From assembly GCF_947568225.1 (NCBI RefSeq), contig NZ_CANOOQ010000001.1, positions 682,001-746,000 of the forward strand: DNA of 64,000 nt. Direction: 5' to 3'. The stretch comes from Faecalispora anaeroviscerum. GTDB lineage: Bacteria > Bacillota > Clostridia > Oscillospirales > Acutalibacteraceae. The position numbers were made by a program, and so were the translations under genes. The notes under the pieces are model-generated. The model saw nothing but the letters and a program-made list of their open reading frames with translations, had not been told where the DNA came from and ran no database searches. Positions 1 through 7,909 of the stretch are shown piece after piece; position 1 is the stretch's first letter, and every line of letters begins with the position of its first letter.

Positions 1-584
1 GCAACTTTTATAATGGCCCGATCGGCCGCACGTTGTTTACTCAGGTGGGCACACTGACCATGCATTTTGATCTGTTCCCGACAATTTTCCCATTTTTGGG
101 TGGCCGCAGCCTGTCTCCCACGGCGATGCACCTTCTGGGCATCGAGGGCGGCCATGTGCGCTCCGCCAAGCTGGTTATGGATTTTTATGGTTCGGAGAAG
201 GTGTACGATGGAACCGGCGGCGTAATGAATGCCTTTTATATCGGCGAAGCCTATGCAAACTTTGGATTCTGGGGAATGGTTCTCTCCGTCGTGTATATGG
301 GCTTATTACTAGGGCTTCTGTTTTATGTGTTTACCCGTCTGCGCAAAACCCCGTATCAGCTGGCGCTCACCGCTATGCTGACCAGCCGTCTGGCTCTGGC
401 TACACAGGGCGGATTCGTAGACTTCCTTTATAACTTTCAGGTCTATGTACTGTTGTTCTTCCTGGTGGCCGGACATTTTGCACCATGGATTTGGGAACGC
501 CTGTCGCCCCGTGCGCCGGCGGGCTTACTCAAGCTGATGGATCAGCTGGACGGAAAAGAAAAGAAAGTGGCGGGAAAATCATGA
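1..584 (+). CDS. Oligosaccharide repeat-unit polymerase (Wzy-like), C-terminal part
   Basis: The reading frame is open from the window edge, so only the last 193 residues are visible. They are strongly hydrophobic, with several membrane-spanning stretches (around GFWGMVLSVVYMGLLLGLLF and FQVYVLLFFLVAGHF) and a large loop before them containing GEAYANFGFWG, an arrangement typical of O-antigen/capsule polymerases, which join repeat units at the outer face of the membrane. It overlaps the next glycosyltransferase by four bases (ATGA), so the three genes at this edge are co-transcribed as the end of an exopolysaccharide cluster. The family call rests on topology and neighbours; a flippase or another polysaccharide membrane protein is possible. 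Confidence 0.6.
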   Translation, partial: NFYNGPIGRTLFTQVGTLTMHFDLFPTIFPFLGGRSLSPTAMHLLGIEGGHVRSAKLVMDFYGSEKVYDGTGGVMNAFYIGEAYANFGFWGMVLSVVYMGLLLGLLFYVFTRLRKTPYQLALTAMLTSRLALATQGGFVDFLYNFQVYVLLFFLVAGHFAPWIWERLSPRAPAGLLKLMDQLDGKEKKVAGKS

Positions 585-1663
585 CGATTTTATATTTGAC
601 TTATATTGATTTTGGGGATTTTCAGTCCGGCTCGTCCGTTCGTCCGCAGATGATGTATGAGGCATTTCTGTCCCTTGGCTGTGAGGTGAAGCTCCTGCAG
701 GCGCAGCAAAATCGCCGCGAACAGCGCCGCCATGTGGTGGAAGAGATGAACCTCTGGCTCGACACACACCGCCCCGATTTCTGCTATGTGGAAAGCCCCT
801 CCGGCCCGATCTTTCATGGCTTCGACCGGAAGTTGATCCGCCGGGTGCACCGGATGGGGATTCCAGTGGGGTATTTTTACCGGGATGCCGCCTTCCGCTT
901 TGACGAGGTATTTCTCTCTGGCAGAAAGAGCCTCAAGCAGCATGTTATTGCGTGGATGTCGGAACGCGATGTTCGTTTTCTGAAAAAGAATACCGACCTT
1001 GTTTATCTGCCGACAGAAAGCATGGCGCAGTATTTTAATTTTCCGCACGTTGCGTTTCTGCCGCCGGCCTGCATGGGTGCCCGCAGTAATAAGCTGGGGA
1101 AGCTGCCGGGTAAGCGCAGCATCTATGTGGGTGGAGTCTCTAAACGCTACGGTACGGATACGCTGTTGAAGGCTTTTGACCTGCTCAATGGAGAAGGGGA
1201 TGAGTTTCCCCTCACGCTGGTCTGCCGGCCGCAGGGGGTCGCTTATATCGGGGAGCAATACAGGGGTAAGCCTTGGCTGAATTTGGTACATGCTTCCGGT
1301 GCGAAGGAATTGGCCCCGCTATACGAGCAGGCGGATCTGGCTCTTTACCCCATTGAAAAGAATGCGTATAATGATTTTGCGTTTTCCGTCAAGCTGATGG
1401 AATATTTGGAATACGGTCTGCCGATGGTTGCGGTGAACTGTACGGAAACAGAAAAATTTATTCAGAAATATTCGCTGGGGTTGGTGTGTGAAAACATCCC
1501 CGCGGATTTTGCGGAGAAAGTATCGGAACTGCTCAGAGATACCGAGCTGTATGCCCGTTGCGCGAAAAACGCCGCGGAGGCGGTGCAGGGCAATCTCTGG
1601 ACAGACCGGGCGAAAACCGTCCTTGCAGATTTGGGCGGCAGTCAGGGGGAGAAGCAGGCATGA
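581..1663 (+). CDS. Glycosyltransferase, GT-B fold (family 4-like)
   Basis: A 360-residue protein. The ATG at 581 was chosen because it overlaps the upstream stop codon (ATGA); an in-frame start further upstream would run deep into the polymerase gene. The N-terminal half has the acceptor-domain pattern of GT-B enzymes, and the C-terminal half has the nucleotide-sugar domain, starting near the SIYVGG strand (about residue 180) and including KLMEYLEYGLPMVAV near residue 280, the region that binds the sugar nucleotide. It probably adds one sugar to a lipid-linked exopolysaccharide repeat unit at the inner membrane face. The donor and acceptor cannot be read from the sequence. It overlaps the following glycosyltransferase gene by four bases. 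Confidence 0.75.
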   Translation: MTILYLTYIDFGDFQSGSSVRPQMMYEAFLSLGCEVKLLQAQQNRREQRRHVVEEMNLWLDTHRPDFCYVESPSGPIFHGFDRKLIRRVHRMGIPVGYFYRDAAFRFDEVFLSGRKSLKQHVIAWMSERDVRFLKKNTDLVYLPTESMAQYFNFPHVAFLPPACMGARSNKLGKLPGKRSIYVGGVSKRYGTDTLLKAFDLLNGEGDEFPLTLVCRPQGVAYIGEQYRGKPWLNLVHASGAKELAPLYEQADLALYPIEKNAYNDFAFSVKLMEYLEYGLPMVAVNCTETEKFIQKYSLGLVCENIPADFAEKVSELLRDTELYARCAKNAAEAVQGNLWTDRAKTVLADLGGSQGEKQA

Positions 1664-2733
1664 AAATAGCGTTTGTGTCGGCGGCCAGCTCCAGCCACAC
1701 AGTCAAATGGGTGAATGCGTTGAGTAAGAGGGGGCACAAGGTGCGCCTTTATTCGCTACCGGAGCATGAAAACCGCCAGAAGAATCTGAACCCCGAGGTG
1801 GAAGTGGTGTACCTGGGCAAAAGTGGGTTTGCCGGGTATTTTCTAAATGGCAGCGAGCTGCGCCGCGATCTGGAGGACTTTGCGCCGGATGTGATCAATG
1901 CCCACTATGCCAGCGGCTACGGTACGCTGGCCCGTATGGCGCGTTCTCATCCTCTTGTGCTGTCTGTGTGGGGCAGCGATGTATATGAGTTTCCGCTCAA
2001 AAGCCTGGTACATAAGCTCCTGGTGGCGGGGAACCTGAAAGCCGCGGATGTTGTGGCTTCTACCAGCGAAGTGATGGCCGATCAGGTACGCCGTGTCTTT
2101 GGGGAACAGCGCAAAATCTGGATTACCCCGTTTGGTGTGGATTGTTCTCTATTTTCCCCGCAGCCGCAGGAGCATGACGGCTTTTGTGTCGGCGCGGTGA
2201 AAGCACTGGAGGATGTTTACGGTATGGATGATCTGATCCGCGCGTTTGCCCTGTTTGTGCAGAAGGCACCACAAGAATCGTATTCCCTTAAGATTTACGG
2301 GAAGGGAAGCCGGCAGGAGGAGCTGCAGCAGCTGATCGATTCTCTCGGCATTTCGGAGTGTGCAAGCTTGTGCGGCGTGATTCCCAATACACAGGTTCCA
2401 AAGGCGCTGAGTGGTATGGATGTGGTTTGTCTGCCGAGCCGTTCCGAGAGCTTCGGCGTTTCGGCGGTGGAGGCGATGGCCTGCGGGGTTCCCGTGGTGG
2501 CCAGCAACGTAGACGGCTTTCTGGAAACCGTGGAGGATGGCGTCACCGGCTTTTTGGCTCCCTGTGGGGATGTGGAAGCGCTGGCGGAGCATCTGCTAAG
2601 GTTGTATCAGGATACCGCACTGCGAAGCCAGATGGGCGTGGCGGGCCGGGAACGGGTACTTCGTCTGTTCGATTTTAAAAAGAATGTGGAGCAAATGGAG
2701 CGAGTGTATGAAGCTGCGATTGCAGAACATTAA
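1660..2733 (+). CDS. Glycosyltransferase family 4 (GT-B)
   Basis: A 357-residue GT4-type enzyme. It starts MKIAFVSAASSSHTVKW, the usual Rossmann opening of the acceptor domain. The C-terminal domain carries the clear E-x7-E motif PSRSESFGVSAVEAMACG followed by GVPVVAS, which binds the donor sugar nucleotide. The ATG at 1660 overlaps the stop of the previous gene; in-frame codons upstream of it belong to an overlapping frame and lack a ribosome binding site. As the last gene of the polysaccharide cluster it is followed directly by a strong terminator. The sugar transferred is unknown. Confidence 0.85.
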   Translation: MKIAFVSAASSSHTVKWVNALSKRGHKVRLYSLPEHENRQKNLNPEVEVVYLGKSGFAGYFLNGSELRRDLEDFAPDVINAHYASGYGTLARMARSHPLVLSVWGSDVYEFPLKSLVHKLLVAGNLKAADVVASTSEVMADQVRRVFGEQRKIWITPFGVDCSLFSPQPQEHDGFCVGAVKALEDVYGMDDLIRAFALFVQKAPQESYSLKIYGKGSRQEELQQLIDSLGISECASLCGVIPNTQVPKALSGMDVVCLPSRSESFGVSAVEAMACGVPVVASNVDGFLETVEDGVTGFLAPCGDVEALAEHLLRLYQDTALRSQMGVAGRERVLRLFDFKKNVEQMERVYEAAIAEH

Positions 2734-2743
2734 AAAGTATAAT

Positions 2744-2777
2744 AAAAAACGCTTTGCCAGCCGGCAAAGCGTTTTTT
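2744..2777 (+). terminator. Rho-independent terminator of the polysaccharide cluster
   Basis: A perfect stem, GCTTTGCC paired with GGCAAAGC around a four-base loop, is flanked by A-run and T-run (AAAAAAC / GTTTTTT). It lies 10 bases after the glycosyltransferase stop codon and could work on both strands. Confidence 0.92.
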
Positions 2778-2969
2778 GCAACTATTTTCAGTGACTTTAA
2801 AATTTCCATGAAAGCTTGGCCTGCTGCAAAGATGCCCCTGCTTTTCATGGAGTGGGTGTTTCATTCTGCTGTTTGCACCCAGATCAATTTGGCAGTCTAC
2901 ATAAGCAATTCCCTGTGTAGCGCCGCCCAAAGAATTAGCCCTCTTGCCGTGCAGTATCCCCGCTGGAAT

Positions 2970-3557
2970 TTAAACAGAGATGTTAAATGATCCGTTTGAA
3001 ATGTTACCTTGCATTGTATTACCTGTGTTCAAATTAGCTTTTGCTGCGTTATTCCACGCTTCGTTATAAATCATACATATCTCTGTTTCCTGCGCAGCTT
3101 CCGCTTTTGTCTGATAACAATTCCAGCCTGTGTTTGAATAAGTGGCAACCAATTCACCATTGCTATCGTAGAATTCTGCATACGATATTGATTTAGACTC
3201 TGATTTATAAGAAACTTTTCCAAATAAAATATCGATCAGGTTCAGGGATTCTACGGTTGGTACTTTTTTTGTAATCATCTTTAAGCCTTCTGTAATGATT
3301 CCTTTTCTGTCAGGCGACACTATGGACAGGTAGCTTGTTTTCAGGCTTTTAAAGCCTGTTGATGTTTGAAACGTACCAGCTGCTTGGTCTTCTTGGGCTT
3401 GTTTCATAACAGCTTCTTTTATTTTATCTTCATCAATTGAAGCTGTTGCTTTAGTGGGAAACAGTGGATCATTAAAATCCGGTAAAGATATGCCGCCTAT
3501 ACTTTTTGTGCCAGAGATATTGCCTGAGGCGTATGGATGATATGACTGTATACGCAC
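2970..3557 (-). CDS. Hypothetical protein, about 195 residues
   Basis: Not recognised. The GTG at 3557 is preferred because AGGAG lies nine bases upstream; a TTG at 3566 would sit directly on that site. The N-terminus (MRIQSYHPYASG) has no signal peptide. The middle has FKSLKTSYLSIVSPDRKG and a mixed alpha/beta composition; the C-terminal third contains EAWNNAAKANLN and is Asn-rich. The overall look (Ser, Thr and Asn rich, few Cys) is like poorly characterised Clostridial proteins of flagellar or exported context, but no motif supports a function. It stands alone, convergent with the polysaccharide terminator; its base composition is more AT-rich than the neighbouring genes, which may mean transfer. 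Confidence 0.6.
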   Translation of the reverse strand: MRIQSYHPYASGNISGTKSIGGISLPDFNDPLFPTKATASIDEDKIKEAVMKQAQEDQAAGTFQTSTGFKSLKTSYLSIVSPDRKGIITEGLKMITKKVPTVESLNLIDILFGKVSYKSESKSISYAEFYDSNGELVATYSNTGWNCYQTKAEAAQETEICMIYNEAWNNAAKANLNTGNTMQGNISNGSFNISV

Positions 3558-3776
3558 AATTCTCAACTCCTTTTAGTAATATCCCATCCCTATATCTATC
3601 AATATCGGCAGATTTTATAGATATCTGAATGAAGAACGTCAGAAAAGGACTCGGGAACAGGAGAATCATTTATTTGACCGATAGAGTGCTTTCTATTTTA
3701 GTATATATTACATTGTTTGAGGGGTAAGAAGCAGAGGCACTTTTTTATTCTTGTGGAATGCGTGCTGATTTTGTTT

Positions 3777-4766
3777 TTAGCCGCCCTTCATCCGTTTTTG
3801 CTGGCGAACATCCTTACCCAAAAAGGTCAGGCGAACATAGCTGCCAATAATCCGAGAAACAAAACGCTCGGAATAACGCTTTTGCAGCTCGTATAAAGAA
3901 AGATTGGTGCTGATGATCGTAGGCCGCCCGGCCATCAGCCGAGTATTAACGATGTTGTAAACGGCGGCATCGGTAAACGAAGTGGAAAACTCTGTTCCAA
4001 GGTCGTCCAGAATCAAAAGATCACAGCTTAACAGCAGCGCGTTGGTATCCTCATTTTCTTCCGCTCGCCCAAAGCGTTCCCGCTCCAGGCTGGTGGCCAT
4101 ATTCTGTGCGGAAAGATAAATGACCCCGAACCCTTTTCCCACGGCTTCGCGCGCGATAGCCAGGGACAAATGGGTTTTGCCCAGGCCGGTTCCGCCCTGC
4201 AGAATCACACTGGGAGATTTCAGAGAAAACTCGCGCGCGTAGGTGCGGCAAAAGTGAAAGATATTCTCCATCTGCTTTTTGGGCGCGATTTCTCCTTCGT
4301 TCTGGGGAGCTTCAGGGTAGTGCGCCAAAGAAAACCCCTCAAAGGTGCAAAGGGAAAGCGGCGTCATTTCATTCAGTCGCTGGTAGGCGGTCTTGCGCAA
4401 CAGATCTCGCAGACAGCTGCACATTCTGCCGTCTACGTATCCGGTATCACTGCACTTTTCACACTGATAGTGGGGCTTCAGATAATCCGGTTCCAGTCCC
4501 GCGCGTCGCAGCATCTGGTTCAGTTCCTGCTGTAAAGAGAGGTTCTTCTCCTTCAGGCGTGTAAGCTCCGTTACGGTGTCACTGCCGCTCAGCACTGCCT
4601 TGGCCGCTCCAATGGCCGTTGCGGTTAGCTGCCGTTCGATCTCCTGCGCGCGGGGATACATGGCATAGAAAGCGTTGCGGCGCTCCTCTGCGGCGTCGTT
4701 TTCGCGCATACGACGGTCATTCAGAATACCAAAGGCGATTTGGTAAATATCCTTTCCATAGGCCAT
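3777..4766 (-). CDS. dnaI: Replicative helicase loader, DnaI/DnaC-like AAA+ ATPase
   Basis: This 329-residue protein should load the replicative helicase DnaB/DnaC onto DNA at origins and restart sites. It has a Walker A motif GGTGLGKTHLS near residue 190, a Walker B strand LLILDDLGTE, sensor residues in PTIISTNLS, and a C-terminal arginine region (YSERFVSRIIG). Before the ATPase lies a zinc-binding Cys cluster, CEKCSDTGYVDGRMCSC, typical of Gram-positive DnaI. It follows the dnaD-like gene by seven bases, with GGAA before its ATG; this pairing is the normal primosome operon of Firmicutes. Confidence 0.9.
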   Translation of the reverse strand: MAYGKDIYQIAFGILNDRRMRENDAAEERRNAFYAMYPRAQEIERQLTATAIGAAKAVLSGSDTVTELTRLKEKNLSLQQELNQMLRRAGLEPDYLKPHYQCEKCSDTGYVDGRMCSCLRDLLRKTAYQRLNEMTPLSLCTFEGFSLAHYPEAPQNEGEIAPKKQMENIFHFCRTYAREFSLKSPSVILQGGTGLGKTHLSLAIAREAVGKGFGVIYLSAQNMATSLERERFGRAEENEDTNALLLSCDLLILDDLGTEFSTSFTDAAVYNIVNTRLMAGRPTIISTNLSLYELQKRYSERFVSRIIGSYVRLTFLGKDVRQQKRMKGG

Positions 4767-4773
4767 CGACGCA

Positions 4774-5787
4774 TCATTCCTTTCCCAATATATCAGGAAC
4801 CTGAGCGCTCATACGCTCATATTCCTCAATGTCGTAAGTGGTTTGCTGCTGTGGCTTTCCGTGCTTTTGCGAAGCTACTTTTTCTGTTTGCTCCATCGCG
4901 GCCTGTTGGGGCGTTGTAATCCCCTCGCGCTGCCAGCGCTCCAGAATCTTGTTCATATAGCTCAAGCTGAGCTTGCCGATGGCGTCCACGCTGCGGTCGT
5001 AGGCTTCGCGTACCATCTTGGGGGAAAACTTCCATTCCAATAGCCAGCGATCCGAATATCGCTCTTCTCGGGCGCTCGGGGAGCGGGGAGAGAGGCGCAG
5101 CTCCTGCTCGATCTTTCTCCAGGCTTTATTGATGTCATCCAGCTTACGCAGTTTTTCTTCCGCCTGTCGGTGAGAAGAAATGCCTTCCTCGGCCCAGTCA
5201 CGGGCAACTGCCTCGATATAGCTGGTATTGTCTTTGCCCTTGCTCTTAACGAACTGCAGGAGCATCAGAGTAACGTCTACGGGCAGCCCGTAATCATCGT
5301 GAATCGCCAGCAGGGTGGAAGAAAGCCCCGGGGAGAGGGGGCGCCCTAAAAGCTGCTGAGCCTCCTGCATCAGAAAACGGATTTCCGCCGACTGATTGAT
5401 CCGTTCCGCGATAAACAGCCCGTCCGGCTTGGGGATGCGGCGCGGCGGAGCTGGGGGAAGGCTCTCTGCAATGGGAGCGGCGGCAAGCGGAAGCTTTTGG
5501 TGCGGGACAGACTCTGCGGCAGCGGCAGGCTGCACAGTCTGTTCCGACCCTGTTTCCGTTACAAGACCAACCTGTACCCAGTACTGCATGGCGTCCTGCA
5601 CGTCGGGGGTGGTGATGCCCAGCGCAGCGGCGATCACCTCATGCGTAAAGGATTCTTCTGAATGACGAAGCGCCCACAGAAGAACCTTCAGCTGGTTCGG
5701 GCTGGCCATTTTAATATGGGAATCGACAAGAGTGCTGGGAACGGCAAAAACCGATTTCCATGCGCCCGGATGAATGGAAAAAGCCAT
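4774..5787 (-). CDS. dnaD: DnaD-domain primosome protein
   Basis: The protein is 337 residues from the ATG at 5787, which has AAAGGAG nine bases before it; the open frame runs 45 codons further upstream without a ribosome binding site. An N-terminal winged-helix region (about 1-100, with PNQLKVLLWALRHSE and ALGITTPDVQDAMQYW) is followed by a Pro/Ala-rich linker and two DnaD-like helical domains (LLGRPLSPGLSSTLLAIHDDYGLP, then a second copy near SPKMVREAYDRSVD). DnaD remodels DNA and recruits the helicase loader in primosome assembly, consistent with dnaI directly downstream. A possible extended -10 (TGATATAAT) lies about 170 bases upstream. Confidence 0.85.
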   Translation of the reverse strand: MAFSIHPGAWKSVFAVPSTLVDSHIKMASPNQLKVLLWALRHSEESFTHEVIAAALGITTPDVQDAMQYWVQVGLVTETGSEQTVQPAAAAESVPHQKLPLAAAPIAESLPPAPPRRIPKPDGLFIAERINQSAEIRFLMQEAQQLLGRPLSPGLSSTLLAIHDDYGLPVDVTLMLLQFVKSKGKDNTSYIEAVARDWAEEGISSHRQAEEKLRKLDDINKAWRKIEQELRLSPRSPSAREERYSDRWLLEWKFSPKMVREAYDRSVDAIGKLSLSYMNKILERWQREGITTPQQAAMEQTEKVASQKHGKPQQQTTYDIEEYERMSAQVPDILGKE

Positions 5788-6041
5788 GATATACTCCTTT
5801 GTACTGTTGCACCGATCCCACGGGGAACAGGCACTTCTTTGCAAAAAAAAGCAAGTGTTCGTGTGTGGCTGCGCCGGCAGGACCAATAAAAAAAGACACG
5901 ATATACTTTTCCACTGTTTCAAAAAGGAATCATGTCATAGAATTTAAATGTAATTCATTATATCACATTTTGGTTAGAGAAGGAATAGAAAGGCAGAAAG
6001 GAACGGGAGAAAAAGAAAAATAAAAAAATTGGAAAAAGGTA

Positions 6042-6070
6042 TTGACTTAAGGCGAATTCTGTCATATAAT
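6042..6070 (+). promoter_or_regulatory. Sigma-A promoter of tRNA-Gly
   Basis: TTGACT and TATAAT are separated by exactly 17 bases. Transcription would begin about 10 bases before the tRNA, as expected for a stable RNA gene. Confidence 0.92.
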
Positions 6071-6088
6071 AACTCTCGCAGTTTGTTT

Positions 6089-6164
6089 GCGGATGTAGCT
6101 CATCTGGTAGAGCGCCACCTTGCCAAGGTGGAGGTAGCGAGTTCGAGCCTCGTCATCCGCTCCA
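6089..6164 (+). tRNA. tRNA-Gly (anticodon GCC)
   Basis: A full cloverleaf can be drawn: acceptor stem GCGGATG/CATCCGC, D arm with GGTA, anticodon stem CACCT/AGGTG around TTGCCAA (anticodon GCC), T arm with GTTCGAGCC, and an encoded CCA end. Length is 76 bases. It has its own promoter and terminator, so it is a monocistronic unit. Confidence 0.97.
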
Positions 6165-6168
6165 GTAA

Positions 6169-6207
6169 AAAGAAAGCCAATCAACACTGATTGGCTTTCT
6201 TTTTTTA
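6169..6207 (+). terminator. Terminator of tRNA-Gly
   Basis: A 15-base-pair stem (AAAGAAAGCCAATCA with its complement) closes on the loop ACAC and is followed by a T run. It starts five bases after the CCA end of the tRNA. Confidence 0.93.
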
Positions 6208-6245
6208 TGGTTGTATCCCTGAACGCAGGGATACAAAATTGGCTT

Positions 6246-7223
6246 TCAGACCTGAAAAGGCGGGGGCTCAAAATTCCCTTTAGCCTGCTTTTTAGATTTT
6301 TCTGAAGGAGTAGCCTCGGCATCTGCCTTACGGCCTATCCGGAAAGAGGGGAGCTTGATCTGGGTGAGAATGAGCGCACAGAACATAAAAACACATCCGC
6401 TGATTTCCCGCAGACTCATGGTTTCCTGAAACGCCACTGCGCCGGCCACCGCGGCAAAAAGGGATTCCATACTGAGAATCAGACCGGCAATCGCCGGAGC
6501 AACTGTTTTTTGCCCAAGGGCCTGCAGGGTATATGCGACCCCCACCACCATGATTCCCGTATACAGAATCGGGCCGATGCTGCTTGTTACTGCCTGAGTG
6601 GTTGGGGATTCGAGCTGTAATGCGCAGAAAAGGGAAAAAAGGCCCGAAATCATAAATTCTACCAGCACCAGCTCCAGACTGTCGGTTTTCTTGGAATAGG
6701 TATCGACCAAAGTGATTTGAATCGACCAGAACACTGCGCTGATCAGAACATAAAAATCTCCTTTTGAGATGCTGAAGTTTTCAGACATACACAAAAGGTA
6801 CAGCCCCACTGTGGCCAACGCAATACAAATCCATGTTTTCAGCTCGGTTTTACGGTGGAAAAACAAACCGAACAAAGGGATGAGTACAATGTACATTGAT
6901 GTGATAAACCCGGTTTTTCCCACAGTGGTGTGGGCAAGACCCAGCTGTTGAAAGTATGCGCCCAAAAACATGGCAGTGCCGCAGAGGCCGCCACCGATTA
7001 CAAGGTCTTTGCGCAAAAAGGTCTTTTTTTCTTCCCGGCTGATGCGTTTCAATAGTAAGCTGAGAGGAAAAAATATAATTGCCCCCATTAGAAAACGTGC
7101 AGCTCCAAACGAAAAGGGACCCAGATACAGTGTCCCCAACTTTTGCGGGATCAGCGAGGTTCCCCATATGATAGCGCAAAGCGAGAGCATCAGTTCCCCT
7201 TGGTGTTGTTTCAGGTGATGCAT
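6246..7223 (-). CDS. DMT-superfamily (EamA) membrane transporter
   Basis: A 325-residue protein with ten predicted membrane helices arranged as two EamA repeats: the first from about residue 10 to 140 (beginning MLSLCAIIWGTSLIP), the second from about 155 to 290, including the conserved YTLQALGQKTVAP and LEP-like LSMESLFAAVAGA segments. A charged, Lys-rich cytoplasmic tail of about 35 residues ends the protein. Such carriers export amino acids or other small metabolites; the substrate cannot be inferred. It is a lone minus-strand gene convergent with the tRNA-Gly unit. Confidence 0.85.
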   Translation of the reverse strand: MHHLKQHQGELMLSLCAIIWGTSLIPQKLGTLYLGPFSFGAARFLMGAIIFFPLSLLLKRISREEKKTFLRKDLVIGGGLCGTAMFLGAYFQQLGLAHTTVGKTGFITSMYIVLIPLFGLFFHRKTELKTWICIALATVGLYLLCMSENFSISKGDFYVLISAVFWSIQITLVDTYSKKTDSLELVLVEFMISGLFSLFCALQLESPTTQAVTSSIGPILYTGIMVVGVAYTLQALGQKTVAPAIAGLILSMESLFAAVAGAVAFQETMSLREISGCVFMFCALILTQIKLPSFRIGRKADAEATPSEKSKKQAKGNFEPPPFQV

Positions 7224-7909
7224 CGATATTCAGTCCTTTTTATAATGAAAATTCAAATTTATTGTATCATTATCCATAGAGAAAAACAACCGGATTTCTT
7301 AGGTTCCGTCGAAAGAGCGTCTTAAACAACCTTGCGTTCTCTCAAGATTAACGGTGTTGCAGAGAAAGGTATTGGTCAGTATTGCCCGGTTTTTCGTGGA
7401 TTTCTTTGATACAAAACCAAAGGAATGACCTGCATTGCGGTTTCGTATGCAGGGAAAGGATAAGAAAAGAGAATAAATATGCACTATACTAAAAATGTCG
7501 ATTTTTTATACAATAAAGGAATTCTATCTTTGGCCTATGATTTCAGAATAGAAATTAAAAGAGAGAATTCGGCACGAAGAAATTTGTGGCCATTTTTTCC
7601 ATAGGCCGTAGTTTCGCTGCATTGCTTTTTACAGAAGCTAGGTTTTATAATTCTTTTTGCTGCACGGGTCGATAGAAATCTTTTGCAGAAAAGAAAGAAA
7701 AAGGCTGGCTGGCATCTCTTCGCCGTACAGTATTTTTTGATATGGATAGCATCGCTCTGCTAGACGAAAGATACTATACAAAGCGTCGGGAATGAAGGGG
7801 GATTTTTTGCTCAAATTTTGTAGGATTTGCTTGCGGCGCTTTCTATGAAAAAACAAGAAAGTATGTTATACTATTAAATGTTTGTGAATTTTTCAAAAGA
7901 GGTAATTGG
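7224..7909. other. 686-base intergenic region upstream of typA
   Basis: No open frame here has a ribosome binding site with a convincing product. It is AT-rich. One small inverted repeat is present (CCTGCAT at 7429 with ATGCAGG at 7447, loop 11). An extended -10 close to typA is listed separately. An unannotated regulatory RNA is possible but not supported by clear structure. Confidence 0.5.
7864..7872 (+). promoter_or_regulatory. Probable extended -10 promoter of typA
   Basis: TGTTATACT matches the TGnTATAAT extended -10 form. No good -35 hexamer is seen at 16-18 bases. It lies about 38 bases before the typA start codon, leaving a short leader containing AGAGG. Confidence 0.5.

Noticed and set aside
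2730..2930. A minus-strand 66-codon frame (GGATQGIAYVDCQIDLGAN) between the polysaccharide cluster and the hypothetical gene.
   Set aside because: No ribosome site, it runs into the terminator stem, and no domain is recognised; at best a remnant.
7562..7578. GAATTCGGCACGA, matching a common cDNA library EcoRI adaptor.
   Set aside because: The match ends after 13 bases, the flanks are ordinary AT-rich intergenic sequence, and one short match can arise by chance.
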